Shown here: piece by piece, positions 1-8,309 of the stretch
Layout of the letters: the number at the start of each line of letters is the position of its first letter
Numbering within the stretch: the stretch's first letter is position 1
Translations under genes and position numbers: made by a program
Source: Deltaproteobacteria bacterium
GTDB lineage: Bacteria > Desulfobacterota > Desulfarculia > JACQYL01
Assembly (NCBI GenBank): GCA_016208165.1
Contig: JACQYL010000126.1
Coordinates: forward strand, 1-60,997
Length of the DNA stretch: 60,997 bases
Direction of reading: 5' to 3'
Notes under the pieces: generated by a model
What the model saw: only the letters and a program-made list of their open reading frames with translations
Told to the model about the DNA's origin: nothing
Database searches by the model: none

Positions 1-49
1 CTCTCGACGCCGGAGCGGCGACGGTAGTAACACAACGCTTTCAATTATA

Positions 50-793
50 TTATATCTCTATTACCATTCCATCTTCGGAGGCAATGGAATTCTTGAAGAT
101 TTTCTTTGCTTCAGTGGCCGCGGCCTTTCGATCATCCAAAGTCAGGTATCGGCTCGGGTCGAAATGGGTCAACACGAGCCGGCCCACATTGGCCTGTTTG
201 GCGATGGTGGAGGCCTCTTTCGGATTCAAATGCGGCCAATTCCGAAGAGACTCCCCGGACTTGAACGAGCATTCCGAGATGAGTATATCCGCATTTTCCG
301 CCAGTCTTAAAGCGCTCTCGCAGTATCCGGTATCCGGGCAATAGGCGATGACTTTTCCTTCCATATGAAATCGGTAGCCCATGGATAATGGGGTGTGCAC
401 CAACTCGAACCATTGAACGTCAAATGGAAACTCCGGATCGTTTATTGGGAGTTCCGATATTTCGAACCTGAACGGAAGATGGCGCAACGGTATGGAAAAG
501 GGATGGTTTAGTATGGTGTTCAAAACGTCTATGGAGCCTTTGGGACCAAAGACTCGCAGGCCCCGGTCAAAAGAGAATTTTACCAGGGTGTGGAGGCCGA
601 CAATATGATCCAGATGAAAATGGCTCAAGAACAAAAAAACCGGTTTATCCGGTTGAAGGTATCGATCGAGTTTTGAGAATCCACTTCCCGCGTCCAAAAC
701 CACACAAAAGGATCCGCCATCGATCAGAACGCACGAAGTATTCCCTGTAGGCGTATCGAACCAACCGTTTGTACCCAGAAAAACGATTTTCAT
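50..793 (-). CDS. MBL-fold metallo-hydrolase, RNase Z-like
   Basis: The 247-residue product has the metallo-beta-lactamase fold signature. The metal motif HFHLDH lies near residue 58, with later acidic and histidine ligands in DTGYCES and a C-terminal THFDPSRY. The layout resembles the RNase Z/ElaC-like branch of small single-domain hydrolases, which bind two zinc ions. The substrate cannot be read from sequence: tRNA 3' processing, a phosphodiester or a small ester are all possible. No signal peptide is visible, so it is probably cytoplasmic. It lies downstream of the cyclase gene on the same strand with a 34 bp gap and could be the last gene of that transcript. Confidence 0.8.
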   Translation of the reverse strand: MKIVFLGTNGWFDTPTGNTSCVLIDGGSFCVVLDAGSGFSKLDRYLQPDKPVFLFLSHFHLDHIVGLHTLVKFSFDRGLRVFGPKGSIDVLNTILNHPFSIPLRHLPFRFEISELPINDPEFPFDVQWFELVHTPLSMGYRFHMEGKVIAYCPDTGYCESALRLAENADILISECSFKSGESLRNWPHLNPKEASTIAKQANVGRLVLTHFDPSRYLTLDDRKAAATEAKKIFKNSIASEDGMVIEI

Positions 794-827
794 CGCAAGG
801 ATCTTTCGAAAGTTTATGACGGGGCGC

Positions 828-2483
828 TTAAATGACTTCGAAGATTTCCACGGGATCCTGTTTCCCTTTGACTCTGGTCGGGGGAAGCCTTCTTACGGTT
901 ACATCGTCTCCCACGGCGGCCCGTGTCTCGGCGCTTATGAGGATGTCCGTCCCGAACTTCCTGGTAAGTCCTTGAATTCTGGAAGCCAGATTCACCGCGT
1001 CTCCCACCAGATCGTAGGCGAGCCTGTCCGGGCTGCCGATGATGGCCGCCAATACGCGGCCCGAGTGTATGCCGATGCCGTGTTTGAGTGGGGCGTAGCC
1101 TTGCCGCCTCAAGTTCTCGTTGACGGCCGTCAGGCTTCGCCTCATCTCGAGGGCGGCCCTGAGGGCATGGCGAGGATGGTCCTCGATCGGCATGGGCGCG
1201 CCGAATACCGCGTAGATCTCATCACCCACGTATCGCAATATGGAGCCGTTGTGTTTTCGGATCGCCGTCGCCATTTCAGTAAGATAGGTGTTCAGAATCC
1301 TGACGACTTCTTTGGGTGGGGTGGATTCGGTCAGCGGCGTGAAACTGCGGAGGTCGGCGAACAGAACGGACACCTCCTTGACTTCGCCATCCAGCGGCAT
1401 GCGGCCGGAAAGCACCTCGTCCCGAACTTCCTCTGCAACGTATTTGCCAAAAGTTTCATTCAGTATGCGTTTCTGCTCTTTTTCCAGGTCGCTCAGGCGT
1501 TTCTTCTCCAACGAGTTATTGATTCTGGCTCTCAGGAGTACCGGGTTGAACGGTTTGGTCAGATAGTCATCCGCTCCCATTTCGATGCATCGGACCACGC
1601 CGTCGATCTCCTCCAGAGCCGAGATCATTATTACAGGAACGTCTCTCCATCGGTCATCGCTTTTCAGACGCTGCAGCACCTGGTATCCGTTCATCTCCGG
1701 CATCAGAATGTCGAGGAGGATCAGGTCGAACGTGTTTTGTTGAATCATTTCCAAAGCCCTGAGACCGTTTTCCGCCACCGCGACGAGATGGCCTTGTCGT
1801 TCGAGGCGCCGGCATAGCAGATCGCGGTTCATCTCGTTGTAGTCAACCACGAGCAGAGAGCTGCGCCGGGGCGGAGCGGCCAAGACGTCCTCCCTCGGGA
1901 TCGGCTGGATCTCGTTCACCAGGCTCTTGGCCCGGCTAAAGGTGTCCGAGGCCTCGATCGCGGTATCCAAAACGCCGCCTTCGATCCCGGGGAAGTGGAC
2001 GAGATCTTTAATGAGCGACAGAAAACGCCGGCAAGCTTCCAGAATCTTCTTCAAGTCCGGAATAAGGTCCTTTCTGTCCAAACATTCGGCGTTTTCCAGA
2101 AGCAGTTCACAATAGCCGACGGCGGTATTCAGGGGCGTCCGGAGCGCGTACTCCAGGCGGGCCCCGATCTGCTCGATGTCGGAATCAACCGGTTCGGATC
2201 CCGACTGGGGAGGATCGAGAATCTCGTTCACGATCGCCAGCATATCTTTGCCCGCCGTGCGGACTTTTTCGAGATCGCGGGCAAACTCGTTCCGATTGGA
2301 TTCTTCCTCGACCTCGATGAGCATCTCACTGTATCCGATCACGGCGTTCAAAGGGGTGCGCAGTTCATGACGGAGGTTGGCCGGCAGCGCTCGCCGGGTC
2401 AGGTTCGCGTCGGGATCCTTCTCGATCGCGCCGTCCGCCGGCCGGATCGGGGTCTTCCGGGATTTGAATTCCATAGCGGTCAC
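828..2483 (-). CDS. Receiver/class III nucleotide cyclase with duplicated HisKA-like N-terminus
   Basis: This 551-residue protein has three parts. The first 180 residues hold two tandem copies of a HisKA-like dimerisation helix. The first keeps a HELRTPLN H-box; the second reads YALRTPLN and has lost the histidine. Neither is followed by an ATPase domain. Next is a receiver domain (about 205-325) with the phospho-acceptor in LILLDILMP and the lysine in YLTKPF. The C-terminus (about 365-551) is a class III adenylate/guanylate cyclase domain with metal-binding aspartates in VLFADLRSF and RYVGDEIYAVFG, and GDAVNLASR. It probably makes cAMP or cGMP when phosphorylated by the kinase encoded at 2858-4276. 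The start is the GTG at 2483, 12 bp after the preceding receiver gene; an ATG at 2474 is an alternative. Confidence 0.85.
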   Translation of the reverse strand: MTAMEFKSRKTPIRPADGAIEKDPDANLTRRALPANLRHELRTPLNAVIGYSEMLIEVEEESNRNEFARDLEKVRTAGKDMLAIVNEILDPPQSGSEPVDSDIEQIGARLEYALRTPLNTAVGYCELLLENAECLDRKDLIPDLKKILEACRRFLSLIKDLVHFPGIEGGVLDTAIEASDTFSRAKSLVNEIQPIPREDVLAAPPRRSSLLVVDYNEMNRDLLCRRLERQGHLVAVAENGLRALEMIQQNTFDLILLDILMPEMNGYQVLQRLKSDDRWRDVPVIMISALEEIDGVVRCIEMGADDYLTKPFNPVLLRARINNSLEKKRLSDLEKEQKRILNETFGKYVAEEVRDEVLSGRMPLDGEVKEVSVLFADLRSFTPLTESTPPKEVVRILNTYLTEMATAIRKHNGSILRYVGDEIYAVFGAPMPIEDHPRHALRAALEMRRSLTAVNENLRRQGYAPLKHGIGIHSGRVLAAIIGSPDRLAYDLVGDAVNLASRIQGLTRKFGTDILISAETRAAVGDDVTVRRLPPTRVKGKQDPVEIFEVI

Positions 2484-2495
2484 GGGGGCGCCGGC

Positions 2496-2861
2496 CTATT
2501 TCAGGAGGGCCTGCATCTTACTCAGGAGCCGCTCCAGGTCCACGGGTTTTATATCATAGTCTTCACAGCCCGCATCCAGGCATTTTTCCCGATCTCCCGA
2601 CATGGCGTGCGCCGTCAGTGCGATTACCGGAATGGAACGGGTTTCGGGACACGCTTTGATCCGGCGGGTGGCTTCCCAACCGTCCAAGTCGGGCAGGCTG
2701 ATATCCATGAGAATCAGTTCAGGTTTTTCCGATTTGGCCAATGCGATACCCTCCTCGCCGCCGACGGCGAGGATCACCTCGTATCCCCTGCGCTGGAGAC
2801 GTCTCGACAACATGTCCCGGTTCGCCTCGTTATCCTCGATCAACAGTATTTTGGACATCAT
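2496..2861 (-). CDS. Single-domain response regulator
   Basis: This 121-residue protein is a receiver domain alone. It has the acidic pair in [10 protein letters not shown], the phospho-acceptor in LILMDISLP, the switch threonine in ALTAHA and the lysine in DIKPVD. There is no output domain, so it probably passes phosphate on or competes for it, as CheY- or DivK-like proteins do. Its start overlaps the stop of the upstream hybrid kinase by four bases (2858-2861), which implies translational coupling. The cyclase gene follows 12 bp downstream, so the three genes should form one phosphorelay operon. Confidence 0.88.
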   Translation of the reverse strand: MMSKILLIEDNEANRDMLSRRLQRRGYEVILAVGGEEGIALAKSEKPELILMDISLPDLDGWEATRRIKACPETRSIPVIALTAHAMSGDREKCLDAGCEDYDIKPVDLERLLSKMQALLK

Positions 2862-4276
2862 TCCAGTTCCTGACGCGGAATGAACTTTTGCAGGACGTCC
2901 ATCAGGCGATGCCGGTCAATCGGTTTGGCCAAGTAGTCCGACGCCCCCAACATGTAACCCATGTTCTTGTCGTCCACGATGGTGAGCATGATTACCGGAA
3001 CGCGAGCCAGGTCGGGATCGCTTTTCAACTCCGTCAGTACGGCCCATCCGTCCATGCCGGGCATCATCACATCGAGGGTGATGGCGTCGGGGCGCCGTTC
3101 CTTGGCCCGGAGTAGCCCTTCCTTGCCTCCGGCGGCGGTCTCAACGAGAAAACCCTCTTTGCTGAGGAAACGCTTCATCAGGTCTCGCACAACAGCGTCG
3201 TCGTCAATGACCAGCACGGTCTTAGCCGTATCCGGCGCCGGTTCGAGGCTATACTCGGTCTCGGCGGCCTGCGCTACGCCGGTTTCATCGAGCGAAGCCG
3301 GCAGGCGGATGGTGAAAGTGGTTCCCCTTCCGTGGTCGCTCTCGACGGTGACGTCCCCTCCCATCATCTCACAGAAGCGCTTGCTGATCGCCAGTCCCAA
3401 CCCGGTGCCGCCGTATTTGCCCGACGTGGAAGCGTCCGCCTGCGTGAACGCCTGAAACAGCCGATCCATTTGCTCGGACGTCATGCCTATGCCCGTGTCG
3501 CCCACGCTGAAGACAAGCCAGTCGGCTCCGTATAGTGATTCCCGAGCCACGTTCAGCGAGATGGTCCCTTCGTGGGTGAACTTGCAGGCGTTGCCGAGCA
3601 GATTGAAAAGCGCCTGCCTTAGCCGGGTGCGATCCGAGTGCATGGAGCCCACGTTCTCGGGACACCGGACTACCAGGGTGTTGGCATTCCGGTCCACCAA
3701 AGGCTGAATCGTATTCACCACGTCTCGAAGCGTGTCCGAAACGTCAAACGTCTCCAAGTACAATTCCATCTTGCCGGCCTCGATCTTGGAAAGATCGAGC
3801 ACTTCGTTGATGAGTGTCAACAGATGCTTGCCCGCGTCCAGAATCCTCCGCAGGTCTGAAGCGAACTCCTCCCGGCCGTTCTCCTCCGCTTCCTCGATCA
3901 ACATCTCGCTGTAACCGATGACGGCGTTCAACGGCGTACGCAACTCGTGACTCATGTTGGCCAGAAATGCGCTCTTGGCATGATTGGCGGCTTCAGCCTC
4001 TGCTCGGGCTTCGGCCAGTTCGCGCTCCCTGATTTCGGCCTCGTGCAGTTTCTCGGCCAGCCGCTGCCGCAACTCTCTTTCCGTCGCCGCCTTCTCTTCT
4101 ATGTGCTTTAAAAACTCGTCCAGCTTGACAAACTGCTCGACCACGAGCTCTGCGGTGATCTCGGACGCCCTCTGGGCTACGAGCACTTCTTCATAGAGCT
4201 GGGCATTCTCGGCGAGGAGTTCCAGCTTCGAGAGTTCCCTTCTCTTGGTATTGTACTCGTTCGGTTTCGTATTCAT
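2858..4276 (-). CDS. Hybrid sensor histidine kinase without a recognisable sensor domain
   Basis: The product has 472 residues. The first 110 form a charged, probably coiled-coil helix rich in Glu, Ala and Arg, with no PAS, GAF or transmembrane segment. A HisKA domain follows with the H-box SHELRTPLN, then an ATPase domain with an N-box and the G-box [12 protein letters not shown], and a C-terminal receiver with [22 protein letters not shown] and YLAKP. A cytosolic kinase without its own sensor usually takes its signal from a partner protein. The hydrogenase genes lie 98 bp upstream on the same strand, so that partner may be the hydrogenase (inference). The two receiver genes follow directly. 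Confidence 0.87.
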   Translation of the reverse strand: MNTKPNEYNTKRRELSKLELLAENAQLYEEVLVAQRASEITAELVVEQFVKLDEFLKHIEEKAATERELRQRLAEKLHEAEIRERELAEARAEAEAANHAKSAFLANMSHELRTPLNAVIGYSEMLIEEAEENGREEFASDLRRILDAGKHLLTLINEVLDLSKIEAGKMELYLETFDVSDTLRDVVNTIQPLVDRNANTLVVRCPENVGSMHSDRTRLRQALFNLLGNACKFTHEGTISLNVARESLYGADWLVFSVGDTGIGMTSEQMDRLFQAFTQADASTSGKYGGTGLGLAISKRFCEMMGGDVTVESDHGRGTTFTIRLPASLDETGVAQAAETEYSLEPAPDTAKTVLVIDDDAVVRDLMKRFLSKEGFLVETAAGGKEGLLRAKERRPDAITLDVMMPGMDGWAVLTELKSDPDLARVPVIMLTIVDDKNMGYMLGASDYLAKPIDRHRLMDVLQKFIPRQELE

Positions 4277-4374
4277 AGAACGCGATGAATAGAATTTGTT
4301 AGGGACATCTTAGAATCAAGACCATCAGCTTCCATGATTATCCCTGGACACGTTCCTCGGGGACGGCCGCGACT

Positions 4375-5901
4375 TTATCCGATTTCCCGGACGGACGATG
4401 CGTTGACGGCATGTACGGTGCAGACCAGACAGGGATCGAAGGACCGCACCACGTGGCCCAGCTCCACGGGATTGGACGGATCCCTCACCGTCGTACCGAG
4501 GAGCGCCTCCTCCATGGGGCCCCGGATATTGTGGAAATCCCGGGGCGAAGCGTTCCAGGCGGTGGGGGTGATGACCTGGTACTGCTCGATTTCGCCTTTT
4601 CGGATTTCGACCCAGTGCCCGAGGGCTCCACGGGTCACGTCCGTCAGCCCATAGCCCCGGCCTTCGATAATTTCACCCGGCGAACCATAGAAATTCCCGT
4701 CGGCCGTTATTTCGGAAACCCACACTTCCATGGCCGGAATAAACCGGGCAGGCCTGGTCAGGCGGGCCAGTTCTCTCACAAACACGTTCGGCCCGTCCTT
4801 ATCGACGAGGTCCGTGAAAAGCGGATTGCGGCTCACAACGGTCTCCGCCAAAGGACCCGTTTCCGCGGGCGCATCGTTGTAACGTGGGGCTTTGGCCCAG
4901 GAATATTTGCCTGCCTCCCGGCCCGAGGCATAAGGACGCGTTTCTCCTTCAAAGGGGTGCCTTCCTCCCGGATAATCGATGAACCAGGAATGAGCCACGT
5001 GTTCGCTGATGCTCTTCTGGTCGAACTCCGCCACGCGGGTTCCCTGAGAAAATCCCGCCGGGATGAGGTTCCTGCTTCCGGTGGGACTCTTTACCGAGGT
5101 GCCTTCCGGCAGGTCACACCCTCCGGAACAGACGAAAGCGCCGTGGCCGCGGCCCATCCGGTCGAGCCCCACCGCCCGTGCAAACCGTATGTAGAATCCC
5201 AGATCGCTTTCGCGATGCTCGGAACGTTCCTCGAGCCATTCATCCAGGTCCGTTGCGCTTCGCACCTCGAGCCAACGCTCGATCGAGCAACCGAGAATGC
5301 GGCGTTCATACCAGTAACGGAATTCATTCAACAACAGGCGACAGTGCAGCAGGTCGCTTCCGCTGGGAACCGAGGTTACTCCTCCCGGAACCATAAAGGC
5401 GGAATGGGGCCACTGACCTCCCAGTATACCGATGATCCCGATGAGTTTTTCGGTTTCCCGGATCACTTCCAGGGAGGTTTCCCCGTGAAGCGCCCGGTAT
5501 CGGCGGACAGCTTCTTCGTATAACGGCAGATCCCGGTAGAGGGGATTGGCGAAGTCCACGGCAAACATGAGAAAAGCCTGGCGCATGTCGCTCTGCAGTT
5601 TTTCCGTGAGCAATGTCAAGTTGCGGATTCGCAGGGCGTCCGGAGGAGGTTTGACGCCGGCGATCATTTCCAGGGCGAGGACCGCCGCGTTCAGATGGCC
5701 CGTGCTGCAGATGCCGCAGATTCTAGGCGTGATGACCAGGCCGTCCAGGGCCCCCCGGCCGATCATCATGCGTTCGAAGCCCCGGTACATGAGACCCGAA
5801 CTCCATGCGTCCGAAATCCGCATGTCGTCCATTTCAACGGATATGCGGAGATCGCCCTCGACGCGATTCAGCGGCACTTCGAGATTTCGTTTCCGTGTCA
5901 T
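4375..5901 (-). CDS. hupL: NiFe hydrogenase large subunit, group 2-like
   Basis: The 508-residue product carries both nickel-binding motifs: RICGICSTGH (Cys62, Cys65) near the N-terminus and DPCLVCTVH (Cys491, Cys494, His497) near the C-terminus. Eleven residues follow His497; they fit the tail that a maturation endopeptidase removes. The motifs and the partner small subunit resemble group 2 (cyanobacterial HupL or sensor HupV/HoxC) more than periplasmic group 1. It would split or sense H2 in the cytoplasm. It lies 49 bp downstream of the small-subunit gene and 98 bp upstream of a histidine kinase operon on the same strand. Sensor hydrogenases usually lack the C-terminal tail, so its role as enzyme or sensor is open. 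Confidence 0.93.
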   Translation of the reverse strand: MTRKRNLEVPLNRVEGDLRISVEMDDMRISDAWSSGLMYRGFERMMIGRGALDGLVITPRICGICSTGHLNAAVLALEMIAGVKPPPDALRIRNLTLLTEKLQSDMRQAFLMFAVDFANPLYRDLPLYEEAVRRYRALHGETSLEVIRETEKLIGIIGILGGQWPHSAFMVPGGVTSVPSGSDLLHCRLLLNEFRYWYERRILGCSIERWLEVRSATDLDEWLEERSEHRESDLGFYIRFARAVGLDRMGRGHGAFVCSGGCDLPEGTSVKSPTGSRNLIPAGFSQGTRVAEFDQKSISEHVAHSWFIDYPGGRHPFEGETRPYASGREAGKYSWAKAPRYNDAPAETGPLAETVVSRNPLFTDLVDKDGPNVFVRELARLTRPARFIPAMEVWVSEITADGNFYGSPGEIIEGRGYGLTDVTRGALGHWVEIRKGEIEQYQVITPTAWNASPRDFHNIRGPMEEALLGTTVRDPSNPVELGHVVRSFDPCLVCTVHAVNASSVREIG

Positions 5902-5950
5902 TCATCCCGTCCGGTGGTTGGCGAAACGGTTCGCCGGCGTATGCCGTGCT

Positions 5951-6889
5951 TCAGACGCGGGTCTTCCTGCTTTTCAACCGCTCCGGCGCGGCAGCGGCGG
6001 CCATGCCTTTGTAAGCCAGATAATGGGCGCGATCCACTCCCTCCGGCAGGTCTATGGGAACGCCCGCGATGTTCCGTGTCCGGAAGAAAGGGTTGGACTG
6101 GGGAAAATCGGGCCGCGTGCAGCCGGAGCAGGGCACGCCCACCGACGTCTTGGACCGTTGTCCGTTCCATTGCAGTTTATTGCAGGGTCCGCGCGTCAGA
6201 GGACCCCGGCACCCCATATGAAAGAACAAGCAGCCCCGCTGGCCGAAATCGTTTTCCTCCACCCGGTATTCGTGATATTCGTTGCGAATGCATCCCTGGT
6301 GGACCAGGAGTCCGTACCAATCCAGGGGCGCGTTGTGCTCGTTCAGCGGGAGCGGCGAGCCGGAGGCGATCATGGACAAAGCGCCGGTGGTGACACCCAT
6401 GTGGCACGGACAGCCGGGCAGGTTGATTACCGGCCGCCCGCTCCGGGAACGATAGTCCTTTCCCAGGAACCCCCCCATGGTCTCTCTATGAAATTGAAGT
6501 CCCACGGCTTCCACTTCTCCCACGGTTCCGACGCCGCCGAAAGCAGCGCACGTCCCGACGGCCACGACCACTTCCGCACGTTTGGCCATGCCCGCAATGA
6601 GGTCTTTCTTGGGCTTTCCTTCCAGTGTGTCATACATGCCGGTGCCGCCGGGCCCTCGGACTACGAACCCTTCCACGCACAAGATATCCAGAGGTTGCTC
6701 TCCGGAAAGCAGGGCGTCGATCAGTTCGATATACTGCGCGGGACTGCCATCCGAAAAGGACGGATGCCAGAGCAGTTCGATGTGGTTGAGTCGTATGAAT
6801 TCAGAGATGTTCGGCCATTTGTTGCTCAGAAAAGCCATGCTGTCGCCGCCGCATCCCCCGGCCTGAAACCAGAAAAGGGTTTTTGACAT
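5951..6889 (-). CDS. hupS: NiFe hydrogenase small subunit, cytoplasmic
   Basis: From the ATG at 6889 the product is 312 residues. It begins with FWFQAGGCGGDS, the proximal cluster motif of hydrogenase small subunits. Further cluster ligands are in VAVGTCAAFGG, NLPGCPCH, LVHQGCIRNEYHEY, GCLFFHMGCRGP and GVPCSGCTRPDFP. There is no twin-arginine signal peptide and no C-terminal membrane anchor, which places it with cytoplasmic group 2 hydrogenases. It should carry three Fe-S clusters that pass electrons to or from the large subunit. An upstream in-frame start at 6931 would add 14 poorly conserved-looking residues, so 6889 is preferred. It is the first gene of the leftward set. Confidence 0.92.
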   Translation of the reverse strand: MSKTLFWFQAGGCGGDSMAFLSNKWPNISEFIRLNHIELLWHPSFSDGSPAQYIELIDALLSGEQPLDILCVEGFVVRGPGGTGMYDTLEGKPKKDLIAGMAKRAEVVVAVGTCAAFGGVGTVGEVEAVGLQFHRETMGGFLGKDYRSRSGRPVINLPGCPCHMGVTTGALSMIASGSPLPLNEHNAPLDWYGLLVHQGCIRNEYHEYRVEENDFGQRGCLFFHMGCRGPLTRGPCNKLQWNGQRSKTSVGVPCSGCTRPDFPQSNPFFRTRNIAGVPIDLPEGVDRAHYLAYKGMAAAAAPERLKSRKTRV

Positions 6890-7189
6890 GGTTCTTTCGT
6901 CTTTCTCTCGAGTGTTTCGTCCGATATCCATGCAAGAGAACGGAAGTGAGCAGGCGTGTCTTACGATTTGCCTGATGGTTTATCTGCTTCTGAGAACCTG
7001 AACCCGATTATTTCACAAAGAACCGGCTCAACACAAGCATGCTTCTCTTACTTCAGGCCCAAACTTCTGATAAAATAGGCCCAAACGTCCCTGTGGGGAC
7101 GCCGGAACAACGAACGGGTCCGTGCCCCATGCCGCATGACCCGTGCTCAGACCTGCAATTGCATGAGCGTATGCTCCCAGGAGACCCGA

Positions 7190-7894
7190 TTGAAAAAGAC
7201 GTCCACGACACCCAAGCCCTCGTACATCGACCACCGAAAACGACTCAAAGAACGCTATCTGAACGCCGGGATGGACGCTTTGGCGGACTACGAAGCGATC
7301 GAACTGCTCCTGACCTACGCCATCCCCTTGAAAGACGTGAAGCCGTTGGCCAAGCGTCTGATCGAAACGTTCGGCAGTTACGAAGGGGTTCTGGACGCGG
7401 ATATCGAGCAGTTGTGCGAAGTGGATGGAATCGGCGGACACACGGCTATCCTGTTTAAGCTGGTCCGGGACGTCATGGCCCGGTACCACCTCAAAGAGGC
7501 CCGAAAGCAGCGCCAGATCTCCGGAACGCCTGACCTGGTCCGATATTGCCGGCTTGAGATGGCCCATCTGAGCGACGAGCAGTTCCGGGTCCTTTTCTTG
7601 AACAACCAGAACCGGATCATTCGGGACGAGGTACTGCAGGAAGGCACCGTGGATCGAGCGGAAGTATATCCGAGAAAGATCCTCGAGAGGGCGCTGAAAT
7701 ACAAAGCCTCGGCCATGATACTGGTGCACAACCATCCATCCGGTTCACCGGATCCCTCGGAACAGGACAAGAAACTGACCAGGACGCTTGTGAAAACGGC
7801 GAAGGACCTGGGCATTACCGTACACGATCACATGATTATCGCCCAGGGGAACGTGTTCAGTTTTCGTGAAGAGGGACTGATGGGCGGCAACTGA
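7190..7894 (+). CDS. radC: RadC/JAB-domain protein
   Basis: The protein is RadC-like. An N-terminal helix-hairpin-helix region includes LCEVDGIGGHTA. The C-terminal JAB/MPN metalloprotease-fold domain carries the zinc motif HNHPSGSPDPSEQD and a later HDHMII. Family members are common in bacteria and often sit on mobile DNA; the original link to DNA repair is doubtful. The TTG at 7190 has AGGAG six bases upstream and is the preferred start. In-frame ATGs at 7136 and 7163 are possible but lie ahead of this ribosome-binding site. The gene diverges from the hydrogenase operon, so both promoters should lie between 6890 and 7189. Confidence 0.9.
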   Translation: MKKTSTTPKPSYIDHRKRLKERYLNAGMDALADYEAIELLLTYAIPLKDVKPLAKRLIETFGSYEGVLDADIEQLCEVDGIGGHTAILFKLVRDVMARYHLKEARKQRQISGTPDLVRYCRLEMAHLSDEQFRVLFLNNQNRIIRDEVLQEGTVDRAEVYPRKILERALKYKASAMILVHNHPSGSPDPSEQDKKLTRTLVKTAKDLGITVHDHMIIAQGNVFSFREEGLMGGN

Positions 7895-8173
7895 GAGCCC
7901 CCGCCGGTCCGTTCGATTGCGGACGGGGGGAAACGTTTGAAGCAGGCGGCGCCCTTCGGGAGGCGCTCACGGGAGAATGGAAGAGAGGGGCGAGCGGGCC
8001 CCTGTCCTTCGAGAGAATTCCTGAATTAAGCTCGACTGATCACCGGCGAAGGGACACCCCATCTCGCGCACTATGGCGGGTGATGGGCATGCCGGGGAGA
8101 AGCCCTTTTGATGCCCTCGTTGCCGCGCGGTTTGCGTCTCGCCTGCAACGCCTGAAATCGGTGAAAAAAACCG

Positions 8174-8202
8174 TTGACTTGGGGAGAGGGCTATGGTACG
8201 GT
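8174..8202 (+). promoter_or_regulatory. Probable sigma-70-type promoter of the fad operon
   Basis: TTGACT at 8174-8179 is followed after 17 bases by TACGGT at 8197-8202. The first hexamer is near consensus and the second is weak. The start of transcription would fall on or just before the palindrome at 8209-8228, where a bound repressor would block it. Confidence 0.5.
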
Positions 8203-8208
8203 CTTTTT

Positions 8209-8228
8209 ATGAATGAGAATTCATTCAT
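8209..8228. promoter_or_regulatory. FadR-like operator 1
   Basis: ATGAATGA and TCATTCAT form perfect 8-base arms around the centre GAAT. This closely matches the Bacillus subtilis FadR (TetR family) operator, two TGAATGA half-sites around four bases. In B. subtilis FadR represses fadNAE and is released by long-chain acyl-CoA. The same gene order lies just downstream here. No fadR gene is in the window. Confidence 0.7.
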
Positions 8229-8276
8229 TTTTGGTTTGATCCGTGATTCCAAGGCGTTATATTTTTAACTCAATAC

Positions 8277-8292
8277 GAATGATGGTTCATTC
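8277..8292. promoter_or_regulatory. FadR-like operator 2
   Basis: GAATGA and TCATTC flank TGGT with the same spacing as operator 1. It lies 17 bases before the fadN start codon and just before its GGAGG ribosome-binding site. Two sites 68 bp apart in one leader support repressor control and make a chance palindrome unlikely. Confidence 0.6.
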
Positions 8293-8309
8293 AATGTGAG
8301 GAGGACCGC

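Noticed and set aside
816-1817. Long plus-strand open frame opposite the cyclase gene
   Set aside because: It is the antisense shadow of a gene with clear receiver and cyclase motifs, and shows no family-like sequence.
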